From positions 1,809,287-1,873,286 of the forward strand of contig NZ_KB911579.1 of assembly GCF_000383575.1 (NCBI RefSeq): a stretch of 64,000 bases of DNA, read 5' to 3'. The notes beneath the pieces were generated by a model. That model searched no databases. It worked only from the letters and a program-made list of their open reading frames with translations, and was not told the origin of the DNA. Origin of the DNA: Salinispora oceanensis. Lineage in GTDB: Bacteria > Actinomycetota > Actinomycetes > Mycobacteriales > Micromonosporaceae. Positions 43,365 through 52,081 of the stretch are shown in pieces (positions within the stretch are counted from its first letter, which is position 1; every line of letters starts with the position of its first letter). Both the position numbers and the translations under genes were made by a program.

Positions 43365-44423
43365 TTACGGAGCCTCGCCCTGCTCCCCGCGCGGCACCAC
43401 CATCGACTGGATCTGTGGCAGCTGGGTCCAGTCACTGGTGATGACGCTGGCGTTGGCGCCGGCCAGGAGCAGCAGCCGGTCCCGGGCCTCCGCTTCGGTG
43501 GGGTTGGTGCTGCTGATAGCGGGCGCCACCGAGTGCGCACTGGTCATCACCAGCACGTAGTTGTTCTCCGCGAACCAGGTGGTGTCACGGTTGAACCACC
43601 CGGAGGCCCCACTGTCGAAGACGACGAACCAGGGGCGGATGTCAGCGTCGTACTGGTCCCGGGGGTCGCCGCTGGCGGCGCCCCTGGCGGCGGGGAAGAT
43701 CTGCGCATTCTCGATCTCTCCCGCTGCCGCGAGATCACGGAGATGCCCAGCGTACTGCTCGTTGGTCGGCCACCAGTCGAATGGATTGTTGTTCTCCACG
43801 GTGCCGGGGATGACGTGGAGGAGCACCCGTCCGGCGAGTTCCTCCCGGGTGGGCCAGTTTCCCAGCCGGGCCGCCTCGTCGAGGGAGTCGTACCATCCGC
43901 CGTCGGGCTTGGCCAGCAGGTCTGCGGGGCGGAAGACACGATCGCCGAGGCGGCTCCGGACCAGGCTGTCAACCTGGTCCACACCCATGCCGAAGGCGGT
44001 GGCGAGGCCCATCTTCGGCTCGATCTTGAGCATCAGGGGACCGCTGTCCGGGTGGGCTTCGAGCCAGACCCGGATGTTGTCCAGACAGTCACCGAGGTGC
44101 TTGTTCCGGCTACCGGCGTAGAGGTCGGCGAGGGTCGACCCGGTGGTGCAGTTGTTGTTGTTACTCAGTGGCTCGTCGTGGCTGACCTTCCACTTCCTGG
44201 TGAAGATGTTCGGCCAGATGTCGATCTCGATCAGGCTGGTACCGGTATCCAGTGCCTCAGCCAGATATTCGAAGGCCCCCTGCTCATAGGTGTTGTGGAG
44301 TCCGACAGTGGTCGCGGACGCGAAGGGCATGTCGTTGGAAGGGGCGGCCACGGCTGGTTGGACCGGCACCGTCAGGCTTACGATCATGATGGCGGCGACG
44401 GCCGATGCGCGACGTGCTAACAC
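43365..44423 (-). CDS. Secreted PI-PLC-like phosphodiesterase
   Basis: A 352-residue exported protein. A signal peptide ends near VQPAVAAPS. The phospholipase C-like TIM-barrel shows VGLHNTYEQGAF (catalytic His), SLIEIDIW (metal Glu/Asp) and VSHDEPLSNNNNC. This matches bacterial Ca-dependent phosphatidylinositol-specific phospholipase C-type proteins, which cleave phosphodiester head groups. The GTG start at 44423 follows CGAGGAGG. It could modify host or own phosphatidylinositol lipids; Actinobacteria contain PI in their membranes. It is a stand-alone gene. Confidence 0.82.
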   Translation of the reverse strand: MLARRASAVAAIMIVSLTVPVQPAVAAPSNDMPFASATTVGLHNTYEQGAFEYLAEALDTGTSLIEIDIWPNIFTRKWKVSHDEPLSNNNNCTTGSTLADLYAGSRNKHLGDCLDNIRVWLEAHPDSGPLMLKIEPKMGLATAFGMGVDQVDSLVRSRLGDRVFRPADLLAKPDGGWYDSLDEAARLGNWPTREELAGRVLLHVIPGTVENNNPFDWWPTNEQYAGHLRDLAAAGEIENAQIFPAARGAASGDPRDQYDADIRPWFVVFDSGASGWFNRDTTWFAENNYVLVMTSAHSVAPAISSTNPTEAEARDRLLLLAGANASVITSDWTQLPQIQSMVVPRGEQGEAP

Positions 44424-44663
44424 TCATCCTCCTCGATGCTCGGGGGTTAGCCGAGGCTAGCAGTAGATCGATGGCCGTAGGTTTAATGGCAGGTTTGACC
44501 TAAGTGCTATCTGGTCGAGCACCGAGAGCGCGGCAAGGTTCGATGTAGGCGGCCGAATTCCGGTCCAGGTGCCGGGGGCGCGGTCGAGCCGGGCGTCACC
44601 TGCGGACACAGTCGAGGTTCACCCGTTCCAAGTGGGACAGCGCGCCGGAAACTTGACGTCAGC

Positions 44664-44680
44664 TATTCGCTCAGTGAATA
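44664..44680 (+). promoter_or_regulatory. Probable PadR operator, module 2
   Basis: A 17-bp palindrome TATTCGCTCAGTGAATA (7 of 8 half-site positions symmetric) 10 bp upstream of the PadR ATG at 44690. It overlaps the expected -10/start region, suggesting tight autorepression and perhaps a leaderless mRNA. The same layout is found before PadR module 1. Confidence 0.68.
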
Positions 44681-44689
44681 GTAGCGGCC

Positions 44690-45226
44690 ATGTCCACGCC
44701 ATACGTGTTGATGGGGTTGCTCGCTGGCGGGCCCAAGCACGGGTACGACCTGAAGCGCGCACACGACGCCCGACTACCCAGGGCGAAACCGCTGGCCTTC
44801 GGCCAGGTCTACGCGACCCTCGGCCGGCTGGCCCGAGACGGCCTGGTGACTCCAGCGGGTCAGGACCAAGACGCCGGACCGGAACGCACCTCGTACACGC
44901 TGACCGATACCGGCCGAACGGCACTCACCACGTGGCTCGCGACAGTCGAGCCCCCGCTGCCACACCTGACCAGCGTGCTGCTCGCCAAGGTCGTGGTGTC
45001 CCTCCTGGTCACCGACATCAGCCAAGCCCGCAGTTACCTGGTGACGCAGCGAGCGGCGCACATGGCCCGGCTACGGGAGCTCACCGCGCTGAAAGCCGAT
45101 CCGGACGCCACGCTCAGCGACGTGATCGCAGCCGACTACGGCATCGCCCACCTCGATGCGGACCTGCGGTGGCTCCAGACCACCCTGTCTCGCGTCGCTG
45201 ACCTGAACAAGGAGATAGCTCGATGA
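44690..45226 (+). CDS. PadR family regulator (module 2)
   Basis: A 178-residue PadR protein: VLMGLLAGGPKHGYDLKRAHD, FGQVYATLGRLARDGLV and a C-terminal VIAADYGIAHLDADLRWL shared with the module 1 regulator. No Shine-Dalgarno is visible before ATG 44690, only the palindromic operator, so a leaderless transcript is possible. The stop overlaps the ATG of the ABC ATPase (ATGA). It likely represses this export operon until a drug-like ligand is present. Confidence 0.9.
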   Translation: MSTPYVLMGLLAGGPKHGYDLKRAHDARLPRAKPLAFGQVYATLGRLARDGLVTPAGQDQDAGPERTSYTLTDTGRTALTTWLATVEPPLPHLTSVLLAKVVVSLLVTDISQARSYLVTQRAAHMARLRELTALKADPDATLSDVIAADYGIAHLDADLRWLQTTLSRVADLNKEIAR

Positions 45227-45912
45227 GCATCCTGCACGCGCGCGGTGTGGTCCGCGCGTACGGGCACACGCCAGCCCTGCGCGGCGTGACCCTGAACCTG
45301 ACGGAGGGCGAGATCGTCGCTGTGACCGGGCCATCCGGCTGCGGCAAGTCGACGCTGCTGCACTGCATGGCCGGCATCCTGCGGCCGGACGCCGGCGAGA
45401 TGATCTATCGCGACCAGCGCATCGACACCTTGTCCGAGGGCGAACGGTCACGGCTGCGGCGCACCGAGTTCGGGGTGCTCTTCCAGTTCGGGCAGCTCGT
45501 TTCGGAGCTGACCGCCGCGGAGAACGTGGCGCTTCCGCTGTTACTCGCCGGCACGGGGCGGCGAGCGGCGCGGACCGCGGCGCTGTCGTGGCTGGACCGG
45601 CTGGGTGTGGCGGACCTGGCCGACCAGCGGCCGGGGGAGATGTCCGGGGGCCAGCAGCAGCGCTGTGCGTTGGCCCGGACGCTGGTCACCGAGCCGCGGG
45701 TGCTGTTCTGCGATGAGCCGACCGGCGCACTGGACTCGCTCACCGGCGAGCAGGTACTCAGCCACCTGGTACGGGTTGCCCGCCAGCAGCGCACCACCGT
45801 GCTGCTGGTCACCCACGACGCGCAGGTGGCCGGGTACGCAGACCGCGAGGTCGCGCTCCGCGACGGTCAGGTGGACTCGAGCGGTTTCGGCGTCGAGGTA
45901 GCGGGCCGATGA
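45223..45912 (+). CDS. ABC transporter ATP-binding protein (module 2)
   Basis: A 229-residue MacB/LolD-type ATPase. Walker A is GPSGCGKST, the signature MSGGQQQRCALARTL, Walker B LFCDEPTGALDS and the H-loop VTHDAQVAGYA. It overlaps PadR upstream and the permease downstream by 4 bp each, so the three genes form one tight operon. With the permease it forms a type VII (MacB-like) ABC system, usually for antibiotic resistance or envelope stress rather than nutrient import. Confidence 0.94.
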   Translation: MSILHARGVVRAYGHTPALRGVTLNLTEGEIVAVTGPSGCGKSTLLHCMAGILRPDAGEMIYRDQRIDTLSEGERSRLRRTEFGVLFQFGQLVSELTAAENVALPLLLAGTGRRAARTAALSWLDRLGVADLADQRPGEMSGGQQQRCALARTLVTEPRVLFCDEPTGALDSLTGEQVLSHLVRVARQQRTTVLLVTHDAQVAGYADREVALRDGQVDSSGFGVEVAGR

Positions 45913-47387
45913 GACCGATGACGCTGCTGCGGTTGGCCCTCGCCGGCACCCGTACCGACGCGGTGCGGGTGCTACTGACCGGCTTCTCCGCCGGCCTGGC
46001 TGTCCTGGGGGTCCTGGCCGCACTGACCGTGGTCGCGATCCCCACAGTCGCGAACGGCGGCAACAACGTGTCCCCGCAGTACCGCAACGCGCTGCTGGCC
46101 GAGGCGGGCCTGCGGCCCGGGGTGGTGTTCGCGCTGGTCCTGCTGACCGTGCCGGTGCTGGCGCTGGCCGGCCAGTGCGCGCGGCTCGGCGCCCCGGCTC
46201 GGGACCGTCGGCTGTCGTCGATCCGGCTCGCCGGCGCGACACCGGGCCAGACCGTGGCCATCGCGGCGACCGAGACCGGCGTGGCGAGTTCGCTCGGTAC
46301 GCTGGCTGGCCTCGGCATCTATCTCGGCGGCCGGGAATTGCTGCACCGGCCGGGGGCCGACGGCCGACTGCCGCTGCCCACGGACGTGCTGCCACCGTGG
46401 TGGGCGCTCGCCGCGGTCTGCGTCGGCATCCCGCTACTCTCCGCGCTGGTCGCCGCCGTCATGCTGCGGCGGGTCGTGGTGACGCCGTTGGGTGTGGTGC
46501 GACGGGTACGAGCCAAGCGGCCGAAGCCGTGGCCCGGCGCTCTCATCGCGGTCGGTGTCGGCACCACCGCACTCATCGTCCCGCTACAGCGGGGGTTCGG
46601 TTCCCTGCCGCGCGAGGTCTTCCTGCTGCTGGTTCTGTTCGCGATGCTCGCCGCGACGGCCGGGACGGTGTTGGGCACCGGCTGGATCTCGTACCGCGTC
46701 GGGCGGCTGCTGCACCGCTTCGCCCGCCGACCCGCCGGGCTGATAGCCGCCCGGCGGCTGATGGCCGACCCGTGGAACGGCAGCCGGACCCTGGCCGCGC
46801 TGCTGGGTTGCCTCGTGCTGGCCGGCGGCGCGGCGGTCCTCCGCGCGTGGTTCGCCGCCGACTTCGCGCTGGAGAACGAGGTGAGCCGACGTTCCGCGGC
46901 GGCGCAGGGCAGTGACTACATTCCTTTCGGACAACAGCCCCACCTCGAGTCGCTCTACCTGGTCAACCTGGCGATGACGGTTGGGCTGCTGATCGCTACC
47001 GGCGGCCTGGTCGTGGCCCTCACCGAGTCGGTCACCTCGCGCCGACGGGCGTACGCGGCACTGGTGGCCACCGGCGTCGGGCGCGGCACCCTGGCCCGAG
47101 CCGTGCTCTGGCAGTCAATGGCGCCGGCGGCGCTGGGCGTGCTGCTCGCGCTCGCCGTGGGCACCGGGTTGGCGTACGGCCTCTTCGGCACAACAGTGAC
47201 CGCTTACGACTTCAGCGTCTGCCCGGCGGGTGACTGCGAGCCACCGCGGATCGCCCAGAATGTGCCGTTCCCCCTGGTCGATGTGGCCCTGTTCGGCGTC
47301 GGCGGCCTCGTGGCGCTGCTGGCGGCCGTCGGCGTCGGCCTACTCTTCCTGCGGGCCAGCACCGCACTGGAGGAGCTGCGCGTCTGA
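45909..47387 (+). CDS. FtsX-like ABC permease (module 2)
   Basis: A 492-residue permease with about eight membrane helices arranged as two FtsX-like units. Conserved features are RDRRLSSIRLAGATPGQTV in the first half and SRRRAYAALVATGVGRGTL in the second. The extracellular segment (about residues 408-445) has two Cys in FSVCPAGDCEPP. It is the partner of the upstream ATPase. The intact copy shows what the broken module 1 permease (38386-39180) has lost. Confidence 0.9.
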   Translation: MRPMTLLRLALAGTRTDAVRVLLTGFSAGLAVLGVLAALTVVAIPTVANGGNNVSPQYRNALLAEAGLRPGVVFALVLLTVPVLALAGQCARLGAPARDRRLSSIRLAGATPGQTVAIAATETGVASSLGTLAGLGIYLGGRELLHRPGADGRLPLPTDVLPPWWALAAVCVGIPLLSALVAAVMLRRVVVTPLGVVRRVRAKRPKPWPGALIAVGVGTTALIVPLQRGFGSLPREVFLLLVLFAMLAATAGTVLGTGWISYRVGRLLHRFARRPAGLIAARRLMADPWNGSRTLAALLGCLVLAGGAAVLRAWFAADFALENEVSRRSAAAQGSDYIPFGQQPHLESLYLVNLAMTVGLLIATGGLVVALTESVTSRRRAYAALVATGVGRGTLARAVLWQSMAPAALGVLLALAVGTGLAYGLFGTTVTAYDFSVCPAGDCEPPRIAQNVPFPLVDVALFGVGGLVALLAAVGVGLLFLRASTALEELRV

Positions 47388-47394
47388 GTGCGCA

Positions 47395-47451
<57 letters not shown>

Positions 47452-47457
47452 CAGCGG

Positions 47458-48231
47458 CTAACCCCTTTCCGCACGGGCGGCGACGTGGGCCTCGATGCCC
47501 TTGATCAGCTGCCGCAGACCGAACGTCAGGTTGGGCTCGACCTCCCGGGCGGCCCCGTCGGCGGGGCCGCCCGGGAGGTCGAAGGTGCCGGCCGACTGCA
47601 GGGCGCTGAGAGTGGGGAAGCGGTCCGGGCGGGCCACCGCGGCCAGCGCCTCCCCGAAGGAGATCAGGTCGTCTTCGCCGGCCGCCCGGGCCAGGTCGGT
47701 GGAGATCCGGGCCAGGCCCTGGGTGGCGCCGGTGAGGAAGAGGGCGAGCGACATCATCTCCTCGTACGTCAGGCCGATGTCTTTGATGACGGCCAGCAGC
47801 GCCTCGAGCCAGGCCAGCTGGTTGGGGCCGATCGGTTGGCTGACCTGGGCCCGCAGCATCCACGGGTGGGCCTGGTAGCGGTTCCACAGGGCCATTGCCC
47901 AGGCCTCGACCCGCACCTGCCAGCCGCCGGGCACCGCGTCGAGGTCGGGCGGCGCGCCGGAGGCCTCGTCGAACATGGCCTCCACCAGGTGCTTCTTGCT
48001 CGGCACGTAGCGGTAGAGGGACATCGGGGTCACCTCGAGCCGCTTGGCGACCTGCTGCATGGAGACGGCGTCGATTCCGTCGGCGTCGGCGATCGCGATG
48101 GCGGCCACGACGACCTGGGTGGCGCTCAGCCCGGGCCTCGGCCCGGGGCTGCTGCGCGGGCGGTCGCCCTCGCGCCAGAGGAACTCGAAGGTGCGTGACC
48201 CACCACCCGCCGGAGTCTGCCCGGAACCCAT
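47458..48231 (-). CDS. TetR family regulator next to DrrAB-like transporter
   Basis: A 257-residue TetR protein. The helix-turn-helix reads GIDAVSMQQVAKRLEVTPMS followed by LYRYVPSKKHLVEAM; the C-terminal part matches the TetR_C domain of TetR/OtrR-like proteins (MALWNRYQAHPWMLRAQ). The chosen start ATG 48231 follows GAAGGG; the frame is open 22 codons further. It is divergent from the ABC transporter at 48448, with repeated elements between them, so it is probably the transporter repressor. A 20-bp palindrome lies inside the 3' part of the gene. Confidence 0.9.
   Translation of the reverse strand: MGSGQTPAGGGSRTFEFLWREGDRPRSSPGPRPGLSATQVVVAAIAIADADGIDAVSMQQVAKRLEVTPMSLYRYVPSKKHLVEAMFDEASGAPPDLDAVPGGWQVRVEAWAMALWNRYQAHPWMLRAQVSQPIGPNQLAWLEALLAVIKDIGLTYEEMMSLALFLTGATQGLARISTDLARAAGEDDLISFGEALAAVARPDRFPTLSALQSAGTFDLPGGPADGAAREVEPNLTFGLRQLIKGIEAHVAARAERG
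47537..47582. repeat. 20-bp perfect inverted repeat inside the TetR gene
   Basis: Arms 47537-47556 and 47563-47582 with a 6-base spacer are perfectly complementary, within the coding region for residues of the FDLPGGPADGAAREVE segment. It may form a strong mRNA hairpin, be a recent inverted micro-duplication or be a protein-binding site. Confidence 0.75.
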
Positions 48232-48259
48232 CGTGCCGCCCTTCCGTTGACACCCCACG

Positions 48260-48364
48260 CTAACCGTGTATAGCGTATAGCCATCAGTATAGGCCATATA
48301 CCGCCTGGGCTATACCGCCTGGCTAATGCAGCCTGGGGTCATATGCAGTCTAGGCCATATACCG
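48260..48364. promoter_or_regulatory. Repeat-rich divergent control region (TetR operator candidates)
   Basis: The 14-mer TAGGCCATATACCG occurs at 48290-48303 and 48351-48364; the 12-mer TATACCGCCTGG at 48297-48308 and 48311-48322. TATAGCGTATA-like symmetric sequence lies near 48268-48279. This AT-richer region separates the TetR start and the ABC gene start and likely holds both promoters and the operators. Confidence 0.6.
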
Positions 48365-48447
48365 TGCCCGCCGGAAGTCGGTCCGGCCCTGTGACGGCAC
48401 TGGCACCGCCACCGCCGGGAAGCAGCGACAGGAGAGGTGTGAGGGAA

Positions 48448-49446
48448 ATGGAGCACGAATACGCGATTCAGGTTCGGGGCCTCCGAAAGGACTACGGGAG
48501 GGTCGAGGCGCTCAGGGGGGTGGATCTGGACGTCCGCCGGGGCACCCTGCTGGCCCTGCTCGGCCCCAACGGCTCCGGTAAGACCACCGTGGTGAAGACG
48601 CTGAGCACGCTCACCCGACCCTCGCGCGGGTCCGTCGTCGTCAACGGCTACGACGTGACGCGGCGACGCAACGGAGTGCGGAGCTCAATCGGGATGGTCA
48701 GCCAGTTCGTCGCACTCGACTGGCTGCACAGCGGCCGGGAAAACCTGGTGCTGCTGGGCCGACTCCAGAAGCTCAGCAAGACCAACGCCACCCGCCGGGC
48801 AGCGCAGCTACTGGAACGATTCGAGTTGACCGAGGCCGCCGACCGGCCGGTCAAGACCTACTCCGGGGGTATGAAGCGCCGGCTGGACCTGGCCGCCAGC
48901 CTGATCGTCACCCCACCCGTGCTGTTGCTGGACGAGCCCACGACCGGCCTCGACCCGCGCAGTCGGGCGGTGCTGTGGGCGGCGATCAGGCAGCTGCTCG
49001 GCGAGGGCATCACCATCCTGCTCACCACGCAGTACCTGGAGGAGGCCGACCGGCTGGCCGACCAGATCGCCGTCCTCAACGACGGCCGGATCATCGCCCG
49101 GGGCACCGCCGGCCAGCTCAAACAAGGCGTGGGCCGGGAGCGGGTGGCAGTCGTGCTGAGCGACCCCGAGGACTTCCGCCGGGCCGGTGACCTGCTCGTC
49201 GGGGCGGGCCTCACCCGCGACCCGGAGACTCGAACGATCAGTTTGGCGATCGATGGGCCGTCGCGGGTCAAGCACCTGCTCGACCTTCTGGCCGAGCACG
49301 GCCTGGCGATCGACTCGCTGTCGCTGACCAAGCCCACCCTGGACGACGTCTTCTTCGCCCTCACCCAGCGGGCGAGCGACCCTCCGGAGGCCGACCCGAT
49401 GCCCGCCCGCCGCGAGCCCAACGACGAGCTGGGAGCCCTCCGATGA
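48448..49446 (+). CDS. DrrA-like ABC transporter ATP-binding protein
   Basis: A 332-residue ATPase of the daunorubicin-resistance (DrrA) type. Walker A is GPNGSGKTT, the signature YSGGMKRRLDLAASL, Walker B LLLDEPTTGLDPRSR; the DrrA-type C-terminal domain follows (about residues 225-310, ending in TLDDVFFALTQ). ATG 48448 is chosen (homology starts EYAIQVRGLRKDYG); a GTG at 48439 with AGGAGAG is possible. With the permease it would export a hydrophobic drug. The divergent TetR is the probable regulator. Confidence 0.92.
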   Translation: MEHEYAIQVRGLRKDYGRVEALRGVDLDVRRGTLLALLGPNGSGKTTVVKTLSTLTRPSRGSVVVNGYDVTRRRNGVRSSIGMVSQFVALDWLHSGRENLVLLGRLQKLSKTNATRRAAQLLERFELTEAADRPVKTYSGGMKRRLDLAASLIVTPPVLLLDEPTTGLDPRSRAVLWAAIRQLLGEGITILLTTQYLEEADRLADQIAVLNDGRIIARGTAGQLKQGVGRERVAVVLSDPEDFRRAGDLLVGAGLTRDPETRTISLAIDGPSRVKHLLDLLAEHGLAIDSLSLTKPTLDDVFFALTQRASDPPEADPMPARREPNDELGALR

Positions 49447-50258
49447 CCAGCCAGACCCAGACCGGCGAGGGCGTCGCCCGGCCGGACACCCGAACGAAGC
49501 TGTACTGGGCGATCAACGACAACCTCGTCCTGATCGGCCGACATCTGGGGCACCTGACCCGTAGCCCCGACCAGCTCTTCACCGCGCTCATGTTGCCGGC
49601 GACCCTGCTGCTGCTGTTTCGTTTCATGTTCGGTGGGGCGATCGACGTCGGAAACACCGCCTACGTCAACTACCTCGTCCCCGGCATTCTGGTCATCGGC
49701 GTCACGATGGTCGCTGTTTCCACCAGTGCGGCCGTCCAATCCGACATGCAGGAGGGCGTGGTCGACCGGTACCGCACGATCGCCATGGCGGATTCCGCGG
49801 TAATCATCGGTCACGTCGTCGCCGCCGTCGTCCGCGCGGCGATCTCGTTGGTCGCCATGGTTGGCCTCGGAATCGCCGTGGGATTCCGCCCGGCCGGCTC
49901 CGCTCTCGACTGGGTGCTGGTCGCCGGGACGCTCCTCCTCTTCGCCTTCTCACTGGCCTGGGTCGCCGCCGTGCTCGGCCTGGTCGCCAGGTCGGCGGAC
50001 GGCGCCAGCGGGCTCGGCCTGATCCTCATGTTCAGCCCCTACGCCAGCAGCGCCTTCGTCCAGCCGGAGACGCTCCCCGACGGTCTGCGCGGCTTCGTCG
50101 AGCACCAACCGGTGACCCTGGTTGTCGACACCGTTCGCGCGCTCCTGCTCGGGCTGCCGGTCGGCAACACCGGCTGGTACGCGGTGCTCTGGTGGGTCGC
50201 GATCCTCGGCGTGGCGGCTCCGGTGGCCACCCGGCTCTACCACCGCCGGTACGCGTGA
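49443..50258 (+). CDS. DrrB-like ABC-2 type permease
   Basis: A 271-residue ABC-2 permease with six membrane helices. Family features are an N-terminal cytosolic part with HLTRSPDQLFTALMLPATLL, NYLVPGILVIGVTMVAVSTS, and a C-terminal FVQPETLPDGLRGFVEHQPV. The ATG overlaps the stop of the ATPase gene (ATGA). It would export an aromatic or other amphiphilic drug. It might serve the polyketide cluster 12 kb upstream, but its own TetR suggests independent control. Confidence 0.92.
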   Translation: MTSQTQTGEGVARPDTRTKLYWAINDNLVLIGRHLGHLTRSPDQLFTALMLPATLLLLFRFMFGGAIDVGNTAYVNYLVPGILVIGVTMVAVSTSAAVQSDMQEGVVDRYRTIAMADSAVIIGHVVAAVVRAAISLVAMVGLGIAVGFRPAGSALDWVLVAGTLLLFAFSLAWVAAVLGLVARSADGASGLGLILMFSPYASSAFVQPETLPDGLRGFVEHQPVTLVVDTVRALLLGLPVGNTGWYAVLWWVAILGVAAPVATRLYHRRYA

Positions 50259-50410
50259 GGGCCGAAACCCGTACCGACTGCCCTTCGTACGTCCGTGGGC
50301 GGCCATCACTCAAACGGGTCGGAGTTCGGCCGACATCCTGCCTGAAATTGCCGAAGTAAAACGCCGAATCAACGGCTACAGCTAGGTTTAGCGAGCAGGC
50401 AAAGCAAGAC

Positions 50411-50438
50411 TTACCTAACCTAGGTAAGGCTTACTTAC
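50411..50438. promoter_or_regulatory. DtxR/IdeR-like iron box 1
   Basis: Overlapping half-sites TTACCTAACC and TAGGTAAGG followed by CTTACTTAC. The 19-mer at 50420-50438 agrees with the consensus TTAGGTTAGGCTAACCTAA at 14 of 19 positions. It lies in a 381-bp gene-free interval (50259-50639), about 200 bp before the DUF1540 gene; no other gene was found in this interval. Confidence 0.65.
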
Positions 50439-50639
50439 TCCGCTCACGTGCGGCAAACAACGAAACATGATTATTCTTTACCGGGTGAGGTTTACTGCTA
50501 CAGTGTTGGCGTTGGAAAAGCCCGCAGACCTCACCGGCTCCACGTTTACGTCTCGCCGCTGCGGCAATACGGACTGACACCTTGTTACGCCGCGCTGGCT
50601 CGTTCCGGCCTGCCGGCCCGCACGGCCTTGGAGGCATCA

Positions 50640-50936
50640 ATGAAGACTCTGCTGCAGTCACCCCCAGTCCGCGAATGCGCCGCCACGGCGTGCAGTTTCA
50701 ACGACGGCGGCTGCCACGCTCCCGCGATCACCGTGGCCTCGGCGGGTGACGCCGCGTCCTGCGCGACGTTCGTGGAGTCCACCGTCTCCGGCGGGGTCGC
50801 CGAGGTGACCGGTGCGGTGGGCGCCTGCGCCCGCTCCGAGTGCACCTTCAACACCAACCTGGCCTGCACCGCCGAGTCCATCACCGTCGGCCCCGGCGCC
50901 ACTGCCAGCGACTGCCTCACCTACCGGCCCGCCTGA
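50640..50936 (+). CDS. Cys-rich DUF1540 double-domain protein
   Basis: A 98-residue protein with two DUF1540-like units, each with the Cys pattern C-x4-C-x6-C-x15-C. The first has ECAATACSFNDGGCHAPAIT and CATF; the second has ACARSECTFNTNLACTAESI and a final DCLTY. Eight Cys in under 100 residues suggest metal or iron-sulfur binding, or redox storage. The start ATG 50640 follows GGAGG; the frame is open upstream without support. An iron box upstream and a terminator hairpin downstream fit an iron-responsive monocistronic gene. The function is unproven. Confidence 0.82.
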   Translation: MKTLLQSPPVRECAATACSFNDGGCHAPAITVASAGDAASCATFVESTVSGGVAEVTGAVGACARSECTFNTNLACTAESITVGPGATASDCLTYRPA

Positions 50937-50956
50937 CCACCGGCGCACCGGTCCAC

Positions 50957-50990
50957 CCAAAGCCCTCGGCGTAGCAGCCGGGGGCTTTGG
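50957..50990 (+). terminator. Terminator after the DUF1540 gene
   Basis: A 14-bp stem with one T-G pair (50957-50970 against 50977-50990) and a 6-base loop, located 20 bp downstream of the DUF1540 stop. Confidence 0.7.
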
Positions 50991-51096
50991 TGTGTGCTCG
51001 GACAGCCCGCCGCAACCCTCGACGGCTCCCCCGGCGCCGACTGGCTCACGGTGAACTGCCTCACCTGCGACCGCGACAGCCGAGCAGCGCGCTTGG

Positions 51097-51115
51097 CAAG
51101 GTTAGCCTTACCTAT
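51097..51115 (+). promoter_or_regulatory. DtxR/IdeR-like iron box 2
   Basis: CAAGGTTAGCCTTACCTAT, close to the iron-box consensus in both half-sites, 54 bp upstream of the DUF2470 ATG at 51170. It should repress the gene when iron is sufficient. Confidence 0.7.
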
Positions 51116-51169
51116 TAGAGTCGAGTCCCGAGGCCGAGCTCACTTCACTTCCATGGCCGAGGGGACTAC

Positions 51170-52072
51170 ATGGCGTTCCATCCAGGCGACTGGCCAGCGA
51201 GTCTGACCGGTTCAGCGCTCGCCCCTGGGGCGATGTCGGAAACGGCGCTCGCGGGCACCCGCATCCTGCCGACCGACCACCACGCGGTGGTCTCGCGCTC
51301 CGCTCTCTCCACCGCCACGTCCCTGCGGCTGCGTCTCGGCGACACCGCGATTGACCTGATCCAGTCGCACGCCGTGCTGCCCGACGGCACGGTGATCCTG
51401 GCCGTTGATGCGATGGGCCCGACCGGCGGTCTGCTGGTGGCGGCCCGTGGGCGACGCGGAGAAGTGCAACTCGACGTCACCCAGCTCGTCCCGGTCGCCG
51501 TTCGCTCCCGAGTCCGGGCCAGAGTGCGGGTAACGGGTACCGCGCACCGATTCGACCCGGCGAACCTGGAGTCCTGCGACGCCGACACGGTGATGTCCCT
51601 GCTCGACCTGCCCCCCGTCGCGCTCTGGACGGTCGAACCGGTCGAGGTCACGGTCACCAGCGGCGAAGACGAAGCCCTGGTGGGTGCCAGCGCTTACCGA
51701 GCGACCTGCCCGGATCCGCTCGCCACGGTCGAAGCCACCCACCTGCAGCACCTGACCCGGCACCACCGGGACGCGGTGGAGCAGCTCACAACCCTGGTCA
51801 ACCCGGAATTGACGGCGAGGGCGACCCGAGTCGTGCCGGTTGCGGTTGACGCCGACGGCGTGGTGCTCCGCGTCGAGGCACCCGACGGCCATCTGGATGT
51901 CCGGCTGCCGTTCGCCCGCCGGGTCACCTCCAGCGCCGACCTCACCGCGGGGCTGCGGGACCTGCTGGCCAAGGCCGCACCGCACCGGTCCGACGCCACG
52001 CCTCACGGCACGGCCGCGACTGCCACCCCCTGCGGCCTGCCAGCGGCGGAGTGCGCGATTCCGTCCATCTGA
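51170..52072 (+). CDS. DUF2470 domain protein 1 (HugZ-like C-terminal domain)
   Basis: A 300-residue protein. The N-terminal ~180 residues form a beta-rich split-barrel-like part with LAVDAMGPTGGLLVAARGRR. The C-terminal part (about 190-280) is a DUF2470 domain: EATHLQHLTRHHRDAVEQL and VDADGVVLRVEAPDGHLDVR. DUF2470 is the tail domain of HugZ-type haem oxygenases, so a role in haem or iron handling is likely, though no haem-ligand proof is visible. A GAGGGG ribosome site and iron box 2 lie upstream. It converges on a related gene at 52189. Confidence 0.8.
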   Translation: MAFHPGDWPASLTGSALAPGAMSETALAGTRILPTDHHAVVSRSALSTATSLRLRLGDTAIDLIQSHAVLPDGTVILAVDAMGPTGGLLVAARGRRGEVQLDVTQLVPVAVRSRVRARVRVTGTAHRFDPANLESCDADTVMSLLDLPPVALWTVEPVEVTVTSGEDEALVGASAYRATCPDPLATVEATHLQHLTRHHRDAVEQLTTLVNPELTARATRVVPVAVDADGVVLRVEAPDGHLDVRLPFARRVTSSADLTAGLRDLLAKAAPHRSDATPHGTAATATPCGLPAAECAIPSI

Positions 52073-52081
52073 TCGTCAAAC

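Noticed and set aside
42849..44420. 523-codon + strand frame over the TetR and PI-PLC genes
   Set aside because: Runs through two real genes in other frames and across their terminator; no family resemblance.
50448..50639. 64-residue N-terminal extension of the DUF1540 protein
   Set aside because: The extension has no domain, and a good GGAGG site lies before ATG 50640.
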